Positions 30,862 to 43,444 of a DNA stretch of 64,000 nucleotides are shown piece by piece. A program made the position numbers and the translations under genes. This DNA is from Durusdinium trenchii. Its lineage: Eukaryota; Sar; Dinophyceae; Suessiales; Symbiodiniaceae. Location: contig CAXAMN010015313.1 of the NCBI GenBank assembly GCA_963970005.1, forward strand, positions 35,040 through 99,039. The letters are read 5' to 3'. Each line of letters starts with the position of its first letter. The stretch's first letter is position 1. Below the pieces are notes generated by a model. The model had not been told where the DNA came from and searched no databases. It saw nothing but the letters and a program-made list of their open reading frames with translations.

Positions 30862-32119
30862 CCGAAGGTCCTGGCACCTGCAGTTCCATATGGAGAGGTG
30901 CCGAACGTGCCGGACGGAGCAGCTACCCTGGGTATGGTGTTGATTCACTCACCACGGTGTTGGGGGTCTAAACCCATGCTTAGCAGGCCTTTTGAAACTC
31001 ATATGAAACAAGTTTTGCGTTGAAGGATGGAGCCATGCTGAGATCCAAAAACTCATCCTCCCTTTTGACTGCTAGTTTATAAGATGTCTAGAAACTTCAA
31101 GGATTGCACTGATTGAATGGTCATTCCTTGACAATGGAATTCTCATTCTGAAACCGTATTTGTCACCATCTATGAGTGAAGAACAGAGTTTTTGGTGCCC
31201 CTATTCATCAGGCTCCCTTGGAATACACTCCCTGGAATAATCACAATGTGTCACAATGTTCCTCTACAAAAAGGTGTGGTTGTGCAAAAAAAAACTCTAC
31301 CTTTCCCTATACCGAATACTAATTTTTTGTATGTGTGTTTGTTTTTAATACTCTCTCAGGTGGTTTTCACTCCACTTTGAATCTTTCTAAGGAGCTATAT
31401 GTCTCCAATAACCTCACTGGAAGTCCCAGCAGTGACGGCTTGGGAAGTCGCTCGCTGCGAGCTGCTATAGGTGCTGCGTTGGCCCAGGAACCGGGCAAAC
31501 AGTCAACAAGTCCTTTCCCCATGAGGTCAATTCACCCATAAGGAATTGGGAAAATAACCCTCACCCTAAGCAGGATGATGTCCATTCCTCATAACTGGAA
31601 ACGCTGGCGGCCAGCCCTTCGCCCTGTCTCGTGCTAGCCCAAGTGCCGCAATCTCTGCGCCACACTCGTCACGGATGCAACGGCGCACCTGCACTCAACC
31701 AACACTTTGAAAACAAAAAAAACTCAGAGAGGAGACGGCCCTGGGCACGGTTTTTGTCACTCAGTGATGAGATCCATGCCCAGATGGCCTCCCTATGCCG
31801 TATGCTGCATACCCGAACGAAGACATGCCATGGCCTATCAAAGGCCAAAGCCGTGCGAACGGCGTGGGTGGCGAGTTCCTCCTATCCGGGGTCATGGTCT
31901 GTCAGCTTCTATTGGTTGTGTTCCCCTCTTCCTTTCCTCGTCACTAGACGCTTTCTGTAAGGTGGCGAAAAGAAAACACCCCAACGGGTTTGCGCTTGTG
32001 AAGACAATACGTACCCAGCAACCCAATGTCAGGAAATGGTGCATCATGGTCTCTTAGAAACTAGGTGACGACCGGGAATCTCCTTTCCGACGCGTTGAAG
32101 CTACTGGCGTCGGGGTTTA
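30862..32119. other. No gene seen
   Basis: Open frames up to 116 codons, none recognised. The phrase GGTGGTTTTCACTCCACTTT near 31359 recurs with changes near 19434 and 33361. Confidence 0.35.
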
Positions 32120-32560
32120 GTCACCCGGGTTTGCAGAAAGTCACCCGGCCGCATGTAAACGCGGCATTAGTCAAAAGTCACCCGGCTTGCACAAAGTCAC
32201 CCGTTTTATGTTAAAACACCATGTGAACACTCTACGGATGTATGTTTGTCAAAACTGCTAAACATCAAGAATGCATTGCCCCTGTATCCACCTACCCACG
32301 TCGATTATCTTCAAATCACTGCTTGGTCACCTTCCCTCTAACCTGCATGGAAACGAAGCATCCAAATCATCCAAACAATGGTCGAATGGTGTTGAACTGA
32401 TATTCCAAAGCCTATCTTCCAATGAGATTGACATCTTGCACCTAAACCGCATGTAAACGCAACATCCAAACGATGTTGTTGGCCTGACACTCTTCCAGTT
32501 ATATTGCCATCTTGCATCTAACCCCAATGTAAACGCAGCATCCAAACGAGTTTCTACAAG
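32120..32560. repeat. AGTCACCCGG repeats followed by diverged AACGCAGCATCCAAACGA units
   Basis: AGTCACCC recurs four times in 32118-32203. From about 32340 the words TGTAAACGCAGCATCCAAACGA and CATCTTGCATCTAACC recur at spacings near 103 and 78 bp, indicating an old, degenerate tandem array. Confidence 0.55.
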
Positions 32561-32656
32561 ACCAGACGACTTAACACAGGTGCTAGTAAAAAGCGTCGTC
32601 TCATTACTGAAGCAAAGAAAACAAATAAGATATGTGAACGCACATACCCTAGGCAT

Positions 32657-32753
32657 CCCTAGGCCTTCCAAGTACCTTCTGAGAAGGTGTTTGGGGTGGG
32701 TTTGGAGGGTCCAGTCATACCGAACCTGAGGAGGTACGACTGGAGGTCTAGGG
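32657..32753. mobile_element. Chimeric CCC...GGG MITE (D-type left half, C-type right half)
   Basis: The left half CCCTAGGCCTTCCAAGTACC followed by TTCTGAGAAGGTG is of subfamily D. The right half, from GGTCCAGTCATACCGAACC to GGTACGACTGGAGGTCTAGGG, is of subfamily C. Inverted ends therefore match only at the outermost bases. No target duplication (CAT, ATA). Confidence 0.75.
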
Positions 32754-35700
32754 ATAATTACACACCAAAAAAGAAACACCAACACCCTCCAACAAGACAT
32801 CATTATAGGGCGATCTTTCAGAAACCACCGGAGCCCATTTTGGGCGCCTCGGGCCTTGTGCTCTTCCCACCCGCGCCCACGGCGTTTCGGACGGCGCCTG
32901 GTACTGGGTGTCTTGCGCTTGGAGCGGCGTGGCGACGACGCCGGTACCGATGGCCCACACCGGCTCCTTGGTGGGTCGGTAGTGTCGCTAGAGCGTCCCG
33001 GTGGGGCGATGCGGCGACCTATCGGTGTCGGTACTTGTTGGGTGGTCGGTCGTAGCAAGCGATGGGTCGGTACCATGCTTCCGAAGCAAATGGTCGGCTG
33101 GAGACATGGAGGAGTGAAACATGGCCCCCCCAAACAAACTGGGCAAGGTCTCTTGAGAAAGGAGCTGTCCACTTCTAGCTTCAAGTTTTGGTGGAGTTGC
33201 ACTTTGATCTCCTCTATACAGTCCATCAACAAAAGGTTCACCAGCCGGAGAAAGAGTTGGGAAAAAAAAAGTCAAAGACCTATTACATCCTATTACACTC
33301 CCTGAAAATAGAAGGAAGTAGAACATGGTCCCAGAAGGATTACAATGGTCCTCTCAAATGGGTGGTGTTCACTCCACTTCCATGAATATTTCAAGGAGTG
33401 TAACCCGTTTGGACTCCAGTCTGACCTCGGGCCTTGGGTTCTTTGCCAGGGTGGATGCCAGTGGCGGAGGTCTGTCTCTCGAGCCCTTTCCAAGATCTTC
33501 CGTCCGACCATGAAGTGAGAAATTCCATCTTCGACCGCACTCGGAGGGAAAACTCCCCACATCTTCTTCGGCAGTTCATTGAACCTACACCCCAGCCTTC
33601 AGTTCGACCAGTAAAATAACGGTTCACCTGGCCTTGTAGTGTAAAATCCATAAACCGAAGGGTTCTTTGGGATTCAAACTCAAACAACCAGAAACAACGG
33701 GTTGGAACCCGTGCACCAGCGCCAGAGATCCAGAAGTGGCTTGGACTGGGGAAACCGACTTGTTGCTGGGACTGGGTTTCGTGGTCAAGTTCACCAACTT
33801 TTTGATCTTCGGACACGTCTCCTCGTATACAGGCCATGCAGTCCGAGTGTACGCCGTCCACCCATCCGCTTCCAGTTAGCGGCATGGACATGGACCGATC
33901 CCACTGACCAGGGTGAAGCTGGTCTGAGAAGAATGGTCCTTTTCTGCCAAGGCCTTTCATCTTCACGGCCTTTTTGGGCATATACCTCCAAAACACCCAC
34001 GTTACATGCTGCTCGTACACCGCACCTAAACACGTGGGAACTGTTGACCAAACGACACCCTTTCGCTGTGCAGAGACACGTAGGCGATGACGATCTTCGA
34101 CCAGTCCGAGATCACAGGGATCACAGCCTGGTGGCATCCGACTGAAGTTCCCAAACATCCACAGAACCTCCCAGCTGCTTCCAAGGGGTTACCAATGGAC
34201 CACCCTACACTGCTTATAGGTCACCATTGGGCACCCATTGGAAGTGCTAGGTCCATTCTTCTGATAATGGACATGGATCCCAACTCCGAGTTCAAAACCG
34301 GTCGGGTCAAGTCTTCCAGTCACGGTTTCAGTCCGGATGGTCTGACCAGGGGATGATTCGAACAACTCCCCGGCCGGCGAGACGACCTACCAATCACCTG
34401 ACTCACCTGCTGGGAGTCGAAGTCTGGCAAGCACCGAGCCAGCGAGCGTCGGTGCTTGGCGGAAGGTCTACTCGCCCCTCAGAATCTGGGCCCTCAAACA
34501 CCAAGGGCTTGGTGTCGGGTCCAAACCCCTGCGTTAAGAGAAGCAGGTCCAAACCCCTGCCATGGAGAGCCAGTTCGGATTCTGGCGGAAGACTCCTCGT
34601 CCGAGCGCCAATTCGAGACCTGCACCGTCACTGGGGGGTCTCCTGGACCGTCACATCCCGCTACGTCGTGGGCTTTCGGACGCCCGAGGTGACTCTGATG
34701 TCGGATGGTGCAAATTCGGCATTGGATGTATACCAGAAGCTCCCTGAAATTGGTGTGAAACCCTCAAACCTTCAAGCCCCTGACCAGTTTGGATTCGGGA
34801 TCGATCCTTCTATATGTCATGAGTACCCGAGTATGAGTCGCATGGGTATGATGTTTATGATGCTTTTGATGGATCTCCAAAGGTGCCCACATCCCTTCTT
34901 CCTGCCGACCCACGCTACCCCAGGTTCTGCATGTTGCCTAATCCACACGAGCCAATGTCATTCCACTTCAGCAAGGCAAAAGGGACATGGAAATGATCAG
35001 TAAACACCGTAAATAATGCAACGTTGTAAAGAAACACATTGGACATGCTATATGTTTCTCTGTGTGAGGAACCATGCCTTTTGCCTTCTAAAACCAAAAG
35101 GGAGAAAGGCTTCAGGCATCCGGAACCACAGTGAGGCTATACGCCCTGAAAGAGACCCACATGGAACCTGAAAGCCGACCCCTGGGTTGTAGAGGATTGC
35201 AATCTTCCAAAGCTCCATGCCATCAGGTTCCATGTGTTCATCTTCCCAGGTATAACTAAATGTACATAAATATACTCCAACATCACAGGTCACTTCGTGT
35301 TTGCTTCTCTCGCACAGCTGGTCTCGCGCTCTCGCAAGCGGCCTTCATCTGTTTCTCGCAGACGTCTGTGGTCTTCCCAGATTGACCTTTGCCATCTTTG
35401 CCGTCTTCACAGTGAATCGAGGTATGGTGCAAGGCCGGAATTCCATGCAAAACCTCATCAAAATATACTAAATAGATTCAAATAATAACAAGGTGTTCAA
35501 GGTGTAACATGATGATGATAGCCTAGAATTCAATAGATCTAACTACGTCCTCCTCCAAATCTGCATTTCTGGGTCCGGGACACATGTTTATAAATCCCAA
35601 ACGCAACATCAAACTCGACCCAGGACCAAACCAAGCCGCGTTCAGCCAACGACTCGCCAATGCAAAAGACCACCGTCAAACCTTGGACAAGTGGCGTGAA

Positions 35701-37814
35701 GAAACACATTGGCCTCTTTCTTGTTTGAACCTGGGGTGTTAAAAAACAAGTCCCGCATGGACACCCCAAAACAAACTTACACGAGCTTGGTATACAACGT
35801 TAAAAGGATGAATGACACGAAACGTTGCCTTTTTTCAAGGGTCCACCATGTTCACATCATCTTTCAAGAAGGTCTGCCATGTTGGATAATTCATGTTGTG
35901 CCATTCCATAAGGCCCCTCTATGCGGGCTGCGTGTGGAGTCAAAATGGATACGGAATGGTACCGTGATTCTGTGCATGACGCAAAAAAAACAACAAAGTG
36001 TCCATCTGTCGGTGCATGTTCTCTAAATTTCACCTGCTGCCACGTCAAGTAAAGGGATGCCAAGAAGGTTTGACACATGGAAAAAAATGAACCATCGCCG
36101 AATTGAACACATAGCTGATGAGTCCAAACTTGCCGTTGGCATCCAAACTCAACCAAAAGCAAATTGAATTTTCCAGACACCTTGGTTCGTATGTAGAGAT
36201 CCATGATTAGCCTATGAAGCTGCTGAGCACAACCCAAAGGAGTGTCCACGTGGTTGAGGAACCACGTGGTGTACGGACGGAAACATGACAAGTGTGACCA
36301 TAATGCGGGTGTGTGTAGGGCGCTACAAACATGGCAGCATTGCAGCATTTTATAAATCATCCAAATTCAATATACGCAATATATGCAAACTACATGGGGG
36401 TTTGGACAACTTGTGCGCCCATGAGCAGATCAGTCAATTCAGAGGGCTGTGTGTTCTTGCAACGTTGATGTGGCCCCAGAAATCGGAGGTGTCCTTTGCT
36501 GCAAGTACACTCTGAAAAGCCTGCGACAAGGAACCTATATATTTATAATATATTAGGCTATATCAGCGTCTCAAAAGTCCAAGTTTGAAAAGTGCTACGA
36601 TCAAAGCCTGTCGATGCTTTGACGCCCATATTAAGTAATGGACAGTGCTGATGCCGAACGTGTAAAGGGGTTCAAGCTCTTGGTGCCCACAGCTGTGCAA
36701 AGCTTTGTGGCAATCTTCCATGTTTGCGGGCTGCAGAGCAATGTTCCACGGTCGCAAGGATGTGGAAGCGCGTGGAAGTTCGGTGCCAAATGTCTGTTTG
36801 GCAAGGAAAACATGATCAACCAGTTGCCACAGCTTGCCGACATCTCACGCCAGCTTTGAACAAGTCCCTGCATCACTCCGTTCAATCAGTTGCAACACTC
36901 GGAGCTTGACGTCGTCGTCTATGATGGCGATATGGCAATTAGCTGCCCTGCCGATCCTTTTGCACAGCTTGCCAAAGTTGAAATCCAAAATGACCATTTA
37001 CGGGCATATCAGTGACCTTGAACCAAGGTATTCCCAAGGTCAATTTGGTGTATCTCAGTGCAGGGCCGGGGGAATCCTGCACAGTGCCGAATTCTTGATC
37101 TTCGACATCTCTCCATCTCGTGAATGTGTGACAAGACTGGCGAGTCCTGTGTGACAAGACTGCGGTTGATGTTGGCCTAGTTTCCCCTGACTTGGGTTTG
37201 CTGGGCTGTAGACTCTGTAGATCCAACAAATATCCATCTCCGGCCACCAATGCCCCGCGCATCCCCCACGTCAGCGGGGGTGAAACGCCCCAGAAACTTA
37301 AGGAAACATCACATCAGAAGGCCAAACCACGTTGAAGTGGATCCAAACGGGTCCTCGTGAGCTGTCCATGTGTTGCTGGCCTGTCCCATGTTTTGAGTTC
37401 ATGGGACACCTGAACCTTAGATCTACCAGAATCACAGTTCTCAAGTGTAAGGCCAAACATGACTCTGAACCCAGATATTCGCGATCGTTCGTGTTTGGGC
37501 GAGTAGGGAGAGACCCCCGGACCCCGTGAAGGGTCCAAGAGATCAACATTGGGGCCAGGGGGTCTCCTCCAGGCGTTCCGACGCTACGAACGGAGCTTCT
37601 TCCAAGGACTATATAAAGATGCAGCACTCACCCTTTGTTCCACTTCGCAGCCGTTTTGTCAAATAAATGAGGAAAAACCAAGCAACAATCGGCCCATCAA
37701 CTAGGACCATTGCAGTAGCGCCCTGTGCTTTCGCGCCTTTGCTGTGCTGTGCTCCTTAGTGTTTTGCGCACCTGACCAACACCGTCACTTGAAATCCTTG
37801 CAATTCCTCTCATT
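32754..37814. other. About 5 kb with no confident gene
   Basis: The longest frames (33241-32327 and 34158-33391 minus; 34353-35003 plus; 36360-35857 minus) lack recognisable motifs, and the first runs through a MITE. A short duplication GGTCCAAACCCCTGC occurs at 34517 and 34547. The minus frame at 36360-35857 has Cys/His/Trp-containing composition and might be a decayed gene. Confidence 0.3.
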
Positions 37815-37934
37815 CCCATAGGGTCCAGGTACCTCCTGAGGATGGTCTTGGAGGTGAGTACGTACGAAACCAGAGAATGGTCTTGGGGGGTCATTCAGGA
37901 CATCCGAGCAACGGATGGTCCTGGACCCTTAGGG
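37815..37934 (+). mobile_element. CCC...GGG MITE, subfamily A variant, ATT target duplication
   Basis: Ends CCCATAGGGTCCAGGTACC and GGTCCTGGACCCTTAGGG, ATT on both sides. The middle carries GAGTACGTACGAAACCAGAG and CCGAGCAACGG in place of the usual GTACTTCCAGAG and CCGAATCGG. It shares these with 46406-46532 and 58559-58680, which defines a sub-lineage. Confidence 0.9.
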
Positions 37935-38566
37935 ATTGTTATATGTGTTGCTTCACCCCAACTGATCCGAAGACCTGTTCAGGTGCAATTCCTCCACAGG
38001 AAGCCATGATTTCAGCCATGGCTAGGAAGCCCATGGCTTCCTCCCAGGTCCGGAGTCTGAAAATCCTTTCCCACACTTCGGAGCCAAGAAACCAACTTCT
38101 TCAGGAACTTTGCGTTTTGTTTTTGCGTCACAGAAGGAAGGAAGATAACTTCGACAAGATCCGATCAGAATGGGTGTGGGTTTCAGAAAGTTGAGCTCCA
38201 GGAGTGGACAGATCTGATCTGGATGGCTCGAAGGTATCGTCCCTGCGTCCTGAAAGTACAGAAGACATCTAAACCAATGAGTCTTAGGACGTGCCACTCC
38301 AAACCCTTCGACATGACCTGCCAAACCCTGGTTGAGCCTTTTGATTCGACCATCTGGAAGGCCGAGAGGATGCCCTCCGAGAACCGAACTCAAAGTAACA
38401 TCCGAAACGAAACCGAACTTGGCCAGCCTGTGCTTTTCCACCTAACTCAAGCTCCAGGCTAGTTCAAGTGGCTCAACTCAGTGGGGAAAAGATAGGATGA
38501 GAAGGGGTTCAGCTGCATTGGCATTGCAAAGCTACGAGGCCTTGTAGGGAAAAAGAACTCCTAGGT

Positions 38567-38661
38567 AGCAGGACCTCCCGGCTGAGATCACGTAGTCTAC
38601 TCCCTGTCTGGAGGTCACAAACAAAGACTCCAGTTCAAGGTCACGAACTGAAGGTCCTGCT
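38567..38661. mobile_element. Short inverted-repeat element, GGTCACGAA family
   Basis: The ends AGCAGGACCT (38567-38576) and AGGTCCTGCT (38652-38661) are perfect inverted repeats. The inner GGTCACGAACTGA resembles the right end of 18801-18902. Confidence 0.6.
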
Positions 38662-38990
38662 AGATGATAAGGTGTGCCTCTTTTGGACAACCCACATCTC
38701 CTGTCAAATACTAGCCTGAATGGACCAACTTCTATGTCAAGCTACCAAAGTCTTCGAAACTGGAGGGACAAGCCTGCGCGGAACTTGAACAAAAAAAGGA
38801 ACACTACCTGGAGAGGCTCCAATTCAGCCCCACCTGTAGTTCCGTCTGGTCGTTTGGCATTCCTCAACTTCACCTTCCTCTCGCCTTTGTTGTTGGACCG
38901 TGCAGTTGGGAGCGCAGTCTGACGCCGGCAAGCTAGCAGGCGTATGCAGGTGTATGCAGGTAGGCCAGTGTATGCAGGCGTTCTTAAGAT
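38662..38990. other. No gene seen
   Basis: Only a short GTATGCAGG repeat (38941-38978) is notable. Confidence 0.4.
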
Positions 38991-39086
38991 CCCTAGGGCT
39001 CCTGGCCCACCTCCTGAGGTTCGGTGGTTGGGGTGGGTGCCAGGGGGGTCTAACCACCTTCTGAAGATACGGTTGGAGCCCTAGGG
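38991..39086. mobile_element. CCC...GGG MITE, subfamily B, GAT target duplication
   Basis: Perfect 12-bp ends CCCTAGGGCTCC and GGAGCCCTAGGG, with GAT on both sides. The interior CCACCTCCTGAGGTTCGGTGG forms the left hairpin. Nearly identical to 40050-40143, about 1 kb away. Confidence 0.92.
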
Positions 39087-40049
39087 GATCTACCCCAGTG
39101 CGTCTCTGGAACCCCTGAGCCGCCACCGTCGCGGCTCGGCCGTGCGCATCGGTCGCGACCGGAAGACGTGAGTCGACACGGAATGGTCAAGCGCTTTAGG
39201 AGGATCCTGACTAAAGGCATTGACTATAGGCGAATCATATCAGCAGGTCTCCTTCTTGAGAAGCATGGAGAACACGTGGTTCTAAAGACAGCACAAAAAC
39301 GGGGCTTCCTGAGATTCAGATCTCGTCTGCAACCTCGCCCAACATCCTCCGCGAGCTCGCGTGATCACTGAGGATCTCCGAGTGACTGAAGGACTGGAGC
39401 GCTGCACCAACGAGGTGGACCGAAGGAGGTCGATCACCGAGGGAAGGTCGATCACAGGAACTGGTGAAGAACCGGTAGCACCATCCGACCCATATGGGTG
39501 GACACTGGCCGTGACTACCCTGCACTATAGATACGGATCTCCAAGTAAAGGACACGATGGGATAGGATGGTCCATGAACGTCTCCCTTCATGGACACGAG
39601 AGGGACGTTCATGAAGACCCTCTCCTCCCTGGGCGGAGAGGAAGAGGCGGCATGAGGCTCATGCTGGCGCGACATCATCAGCATTATCTGAGGGAAGCCT
39701 CCCTCTTTCCCTTCACCTCGAGGCTCCTCCAGTCGCAACCACACCGATGAAGAGAGGGACCCCCACTGAGGCTCCCAGCCCTTGTCCAGAGCTGCCTGGC
39801 GACCACCGAAGGTTCTGCCCGGCACTGTGTGAAGCGGTTCTGCACACTGTCCCTACTCCCTCAGTCCAACCCTTGCGTCGCAGTTCCGTCGGTTGTTTTG
39901 GGGGTTGGGAAGTCGCTGGGGTTCCTCACAGCCAAGGTGAGCTGGGACGTCGGACACCGACCACTCGCTCAGAAGCCATGGGGGCCAGAACGACCTGTTT
40001 CAGAGGCCACGAGCCCAGGAAGGGAAACAAGTTTGCCTTGCCCAACATC
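39087..40049. other. No confident gene
   Basis: Overlapping frames of about 130 codons (plus, 39361-39750) and 169 codons (minus, 39825-39316) compete. Neither is recognised. Confidence 0.3.
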
Positions 40050-40143
40050 CCCTAGGGCTCCTGGCCCACCTCCTGAGGTTCGGTGGTTGGGGTGGGTTTG
40101 AGGGGTCTAACTACCTTCTGAGAAGGTGGTTGGAGCCCTAGGG
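40050..40143. mobile_element. CCC...GGG MITE, subfamily B, ATC target duplication
   Basis: The ends CCCTAGGGCTCC and GGAGCCCTAGGG are perfect; ATC on both sides. The right hairpin ACTACCTTCTGAGAAGGTGG is a near-perfect palindrome, and the left is CACCTCCTGAGGTTCGGTGG. Confidence 0.92.
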
Positions 40144-41175
40144 ATCATTGGAGGAGGTGGTTTTAGAAGCCTACCAAGTGGGTTTCTCGGCACCTGTCGT
40201 CACCAGGAAACACCTGTTGGAGGGTCCAGGTAGGGGTCTGTAGTTAGAAGTGGGACTAATCCGCAGAACATGCTTATAGATGCGTCTCTCATCGTGAATA
40301 TTCGTGCATGTCGATTAGGACTTGACCCTACTCCAGGGGTATTCACATTTCATGCCAAGTCGCCCCTTTGCCTGGCACCTAATTACTTGGTGCTTCTCGA
40401 CCCATCCGCGCCCATCCGACTTCCATGGCCACCACCGTGACTTCCGTCGGCCTTCGTCTTGGCCGCGCAATCCTCGTCCGTCTCTCCGTACAACGAGCGG
40501 CGTTCGGAGTGGCCGACCAAGACATACCTCGGTGACGCTCGCTGGAAGGTGTCCCTGTAGGGGTCCAAGAGGGCTCTTATCGCGGAAGGAAACAGGTGTT
40601 GGGGGTGCGGGGAAGATCTAAATCTACAACGTCCTAATCGCTTTCTTGTGGAGGATCCTGATGGTTAGGGCGGCATGGAACTGGACAGAAGTCAGCAAGA
40701 CAGTCGAACAAAAACATGTCCAAATCACTACCAATTGACGGTGACTAGGCTATAACCCTTGAATACTCCCTTGAAGGCCCTTGACTGTGCATTCTTCGAT
40801 TGGACACAATTAATTACACGCTCAGACGTGCTCACATCGTATATATACTTCAACAAAACAGATCTACTATCGCAGCATCGACAAAATGTAACATTGCCGA
40901 TTCCCTAACTCCCATCTTCTATTCACGCCTTCAGTAATTGGCAATTGCTTTCCGAAGGAACAATGACCTTAATTGTTAATAAGAAGAAACAACTGAATCT
41001 TCTTCTCACACCTCTCCTCCTCCTCGTCCTCGTCGTCCTCTCCACGAGGTCTTTTCTCCCGCCACGTGGCTTAAGTCCGCAATCGGCCACCTGACCAGCG
41101 GAGACCTCTCCAGTGAAGGCACCCTCACCTGGATTCCAGACTCGAACGGAGCGACAACAATCAAGAGTTTCCATT
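40144..41175. other. No gene seen
   Basis: Frames up to about 110 codons, none recognised. Confidence 0.35.
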
Positions 41176-41287
41176 CCCGTTCGGCCGGCCTCCAGTCGTA
41201 CCGAACCTGAGGTTCGGTGGGACTGGGGTGGGTGCCAGGAGGGTCCAGTCATACCGAACCTGAGGAGGTACGACTGGAGGTGTAGGG
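41176..41287. mobile_element. CCC...GGG MITE, subfamily C, ATT target duplication
   Basis: The inner arms CCTCCAGTCGTACC and GGTACGACTGGAGG are perfect inverted repeats. The left tip CCCGTTCGGCCGG differs from the right tip TGTAGGG, as at 27528. ATT on both sides. The left hairpin ACCGAACCTGAGGTTCGGT is perfect. Confidence 0.88.
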
Positions 41288-43186
41288 ATTAGGACTGGAA
41301 TCCCTACAGATCGAGTCGACCCTCCAAAAACAGTGTCGAACACATGACCGTACCTCAAGGTATGTGGAGTGGAAACCCTACCTGGATCCCGTGGTTTGGG
41401 GTAACCGTCTTAAGGATGTTTTTGGGGTGGTTATTTTTCAGACACCTCATGGGCTGGAGGGCCCTTGGTAGGAAGTAGAGATTCTCGAACGGTGCGACTG
41501 GACCATGTGGAGGTCACCATACAAAACTTGTGAGATCTTGTGAAACTAGACACCGCAGTCGATCCAAGTGCTGTTTTCTTGTCAGGCGATGGGCGATCAA
41601 GCTGATACTCCGTGAAAAGCAGCTCCAAATCGACTCAGAGACATCCTGGTCCTCAAATTCTTCCCACTTCCAACTCGCTCTGGTATTGTATTGGCCCATC
41701 TATGTTTGTCCTCAAGACTGCAAGAAACGTTTTTTTTGGAACATCCGTAAATTGACGATGTCACGAAGCATAAGCCAGGTGATGAGACCGTCTGACAGTG
41801 GTCATGTTTGCCAACCATAGCCAACACACCCATCGGATGGGTGTCTCAGCGTTGGTCATGGTCCTTTCCGTATCCCAGCATGATCCCACTAATGTAGACT
41901 CTTGACTAGTAACCAAAGACTTCTTTCAATCCACATGGGGACGTCCATAGCCACCGATGATCCCACACACCCGTCTCCTCGCCTGTCTTGCTCATGTTTT
42001 GCACCCCTAGCTGGATCGCAGCATCGCCCGCCAGGCAGTCCTGTAGGGACTGGAATGTTTCCTACAGCAAACGTGCCAATACATGACGTGTGCCTGGGTA
42101 TGAAGTATGAACAGGACACAGGACTTGAGCTAACTACAAAACAGGTACGGCTGAGACCCAGCGTATACAGGCAGGACAATGAAAGAGTCTGGGCCAGGGT
42201 ACCAAGAATCTTCTTCAATCGTCCTGCAAATATACTCTTCAATGAAAAACATACTACTTGCTGGTGGCCAGTGAATCGGCCGGTTCAACATGGTTCAACA
42301 AAAAAAGGGTGCCTGTCACAAGTGGAGCCCCCAAATCTTCAAGAGCTCCACTTCCTTGGGACCCCTCGACCTTTCCACCCGCGCGTCGTGAAACACTCGC
42401 GCTGCCAGGCGAAACGGCGAGAACCTCGCGTCCTGGGCCGCAGGGATGTGCAGCGTGGGAGCAAAGATGGCCACGTCCACGGATTTAGGATCTGCTCCGA
42501 TGCCCTTGAAGGCCTTGGGTCGTGAAGGACCGGGGTTGCTGTGGCGAGATGGTGGTTGAGCTGGATTGGAGGTGATTGGAGAAGTGGGTGGTGACCGGTT
42601 GGGTGGGTGGGTGGCATGTGGTGGCATCGAGGTGCCAACGGACCCGATTTGGATCATGGAGGGCAAATCTTGGCATCAGAACATGCGCCGCCTTGGTCGA
42701 AGAATCCGTTTCTTCGCCAAATCTCTCAGGGAAATCCCTGGTCTGGACGTGGTGACTTGGCAATGTGCAGGAATTCCCAGCTAGATGACGGTGAGGGTTT
42801 CACCAAGTAGATTGCAAATGGCCAAAGGTGTCGAGGTTTTGGATTTGGCGCATCTGAGCAAACAAACAAAACATATGACATTTTACATTCCCGTCGGTCT
42901 GTCGGTCTGGCCTTTTGATTTACAGCCGCCAATCTCGCGCCCTTTCTGAAAGGGACCCAACTTTTGGAATCATCTGGAGTCTACCGCGGCGTTGTTGCAG
43001 CAACGCTTTGGTCGCTGCAGCCACAGTATGAGACTCTCCGGGAAGAGTGGGGCCATGTGGGGCCCGCCACATTGGAATATATATATATATATATATCCAA
43101 CAGAGGAGTACTCCAGGTAACGGGTCCGACAAAGTCACTTCACCGCTCTTGAAAGCCCCTTTTAGGAGATCTATGATCTATAAGTA
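41288..43186. other. No gene seen; one AT microsatellite
   Basis: (AT)n at 43077-43096. The longest frame (41902-42525, plus) is opposed by overlapping minus frames and has no motif. Confidence 0.35.
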
Positions 43187-43288
43187 CTAGGGATCCAAAC
43201 ACCTTTTCAGAATGTACTGGGACCCTCCTAGCACCTACATAACAGTGTCTCCAATCATCTTCTCAGAGGGAAAAATGGATCCTTAGGG
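43187..43288. mobile_element. Diverged CCC...GGG MITE, subfamily D
   Basis: Left CTAGGGATCCAAACACCTTT and right ATGGATCCTTAGGG are recognisable. The interior ACCTACATAACAGTGTCTCC matches 29784-29886 almost exactly. The left tip is eroded, so no target duplication can be read. Confidence 0.7.
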
Positions 43289-43444
43289 GAAGTCCTATGT
43301 AGGCGCCCACTTTTGGGGGTGTCTAATACCAGCGCTGGGCAGCCAGGAAGAGAGTGGCTAAACCGCCTCCATGTCGAAGTAAACCCTTCGCCAAGTGCAC
43401 AGCTGAGTCATTGGCCATGTATAACTCCCATTGCTCACTCAGAT

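Noticed and set aside
32327-33241. 304-codon minus-strand frame
   Set aside because: It runs straight through a MITE (32657-32753) and a degenerate tandem repeat, so it cannot be one protein.
33391-34158. 255-codon minus-strand frame as a gene
   Set aside because: No motif, no support from neighbours and mixed low-complexity composition. Frames of this length can arise by chance in 64 kb of this base composition.
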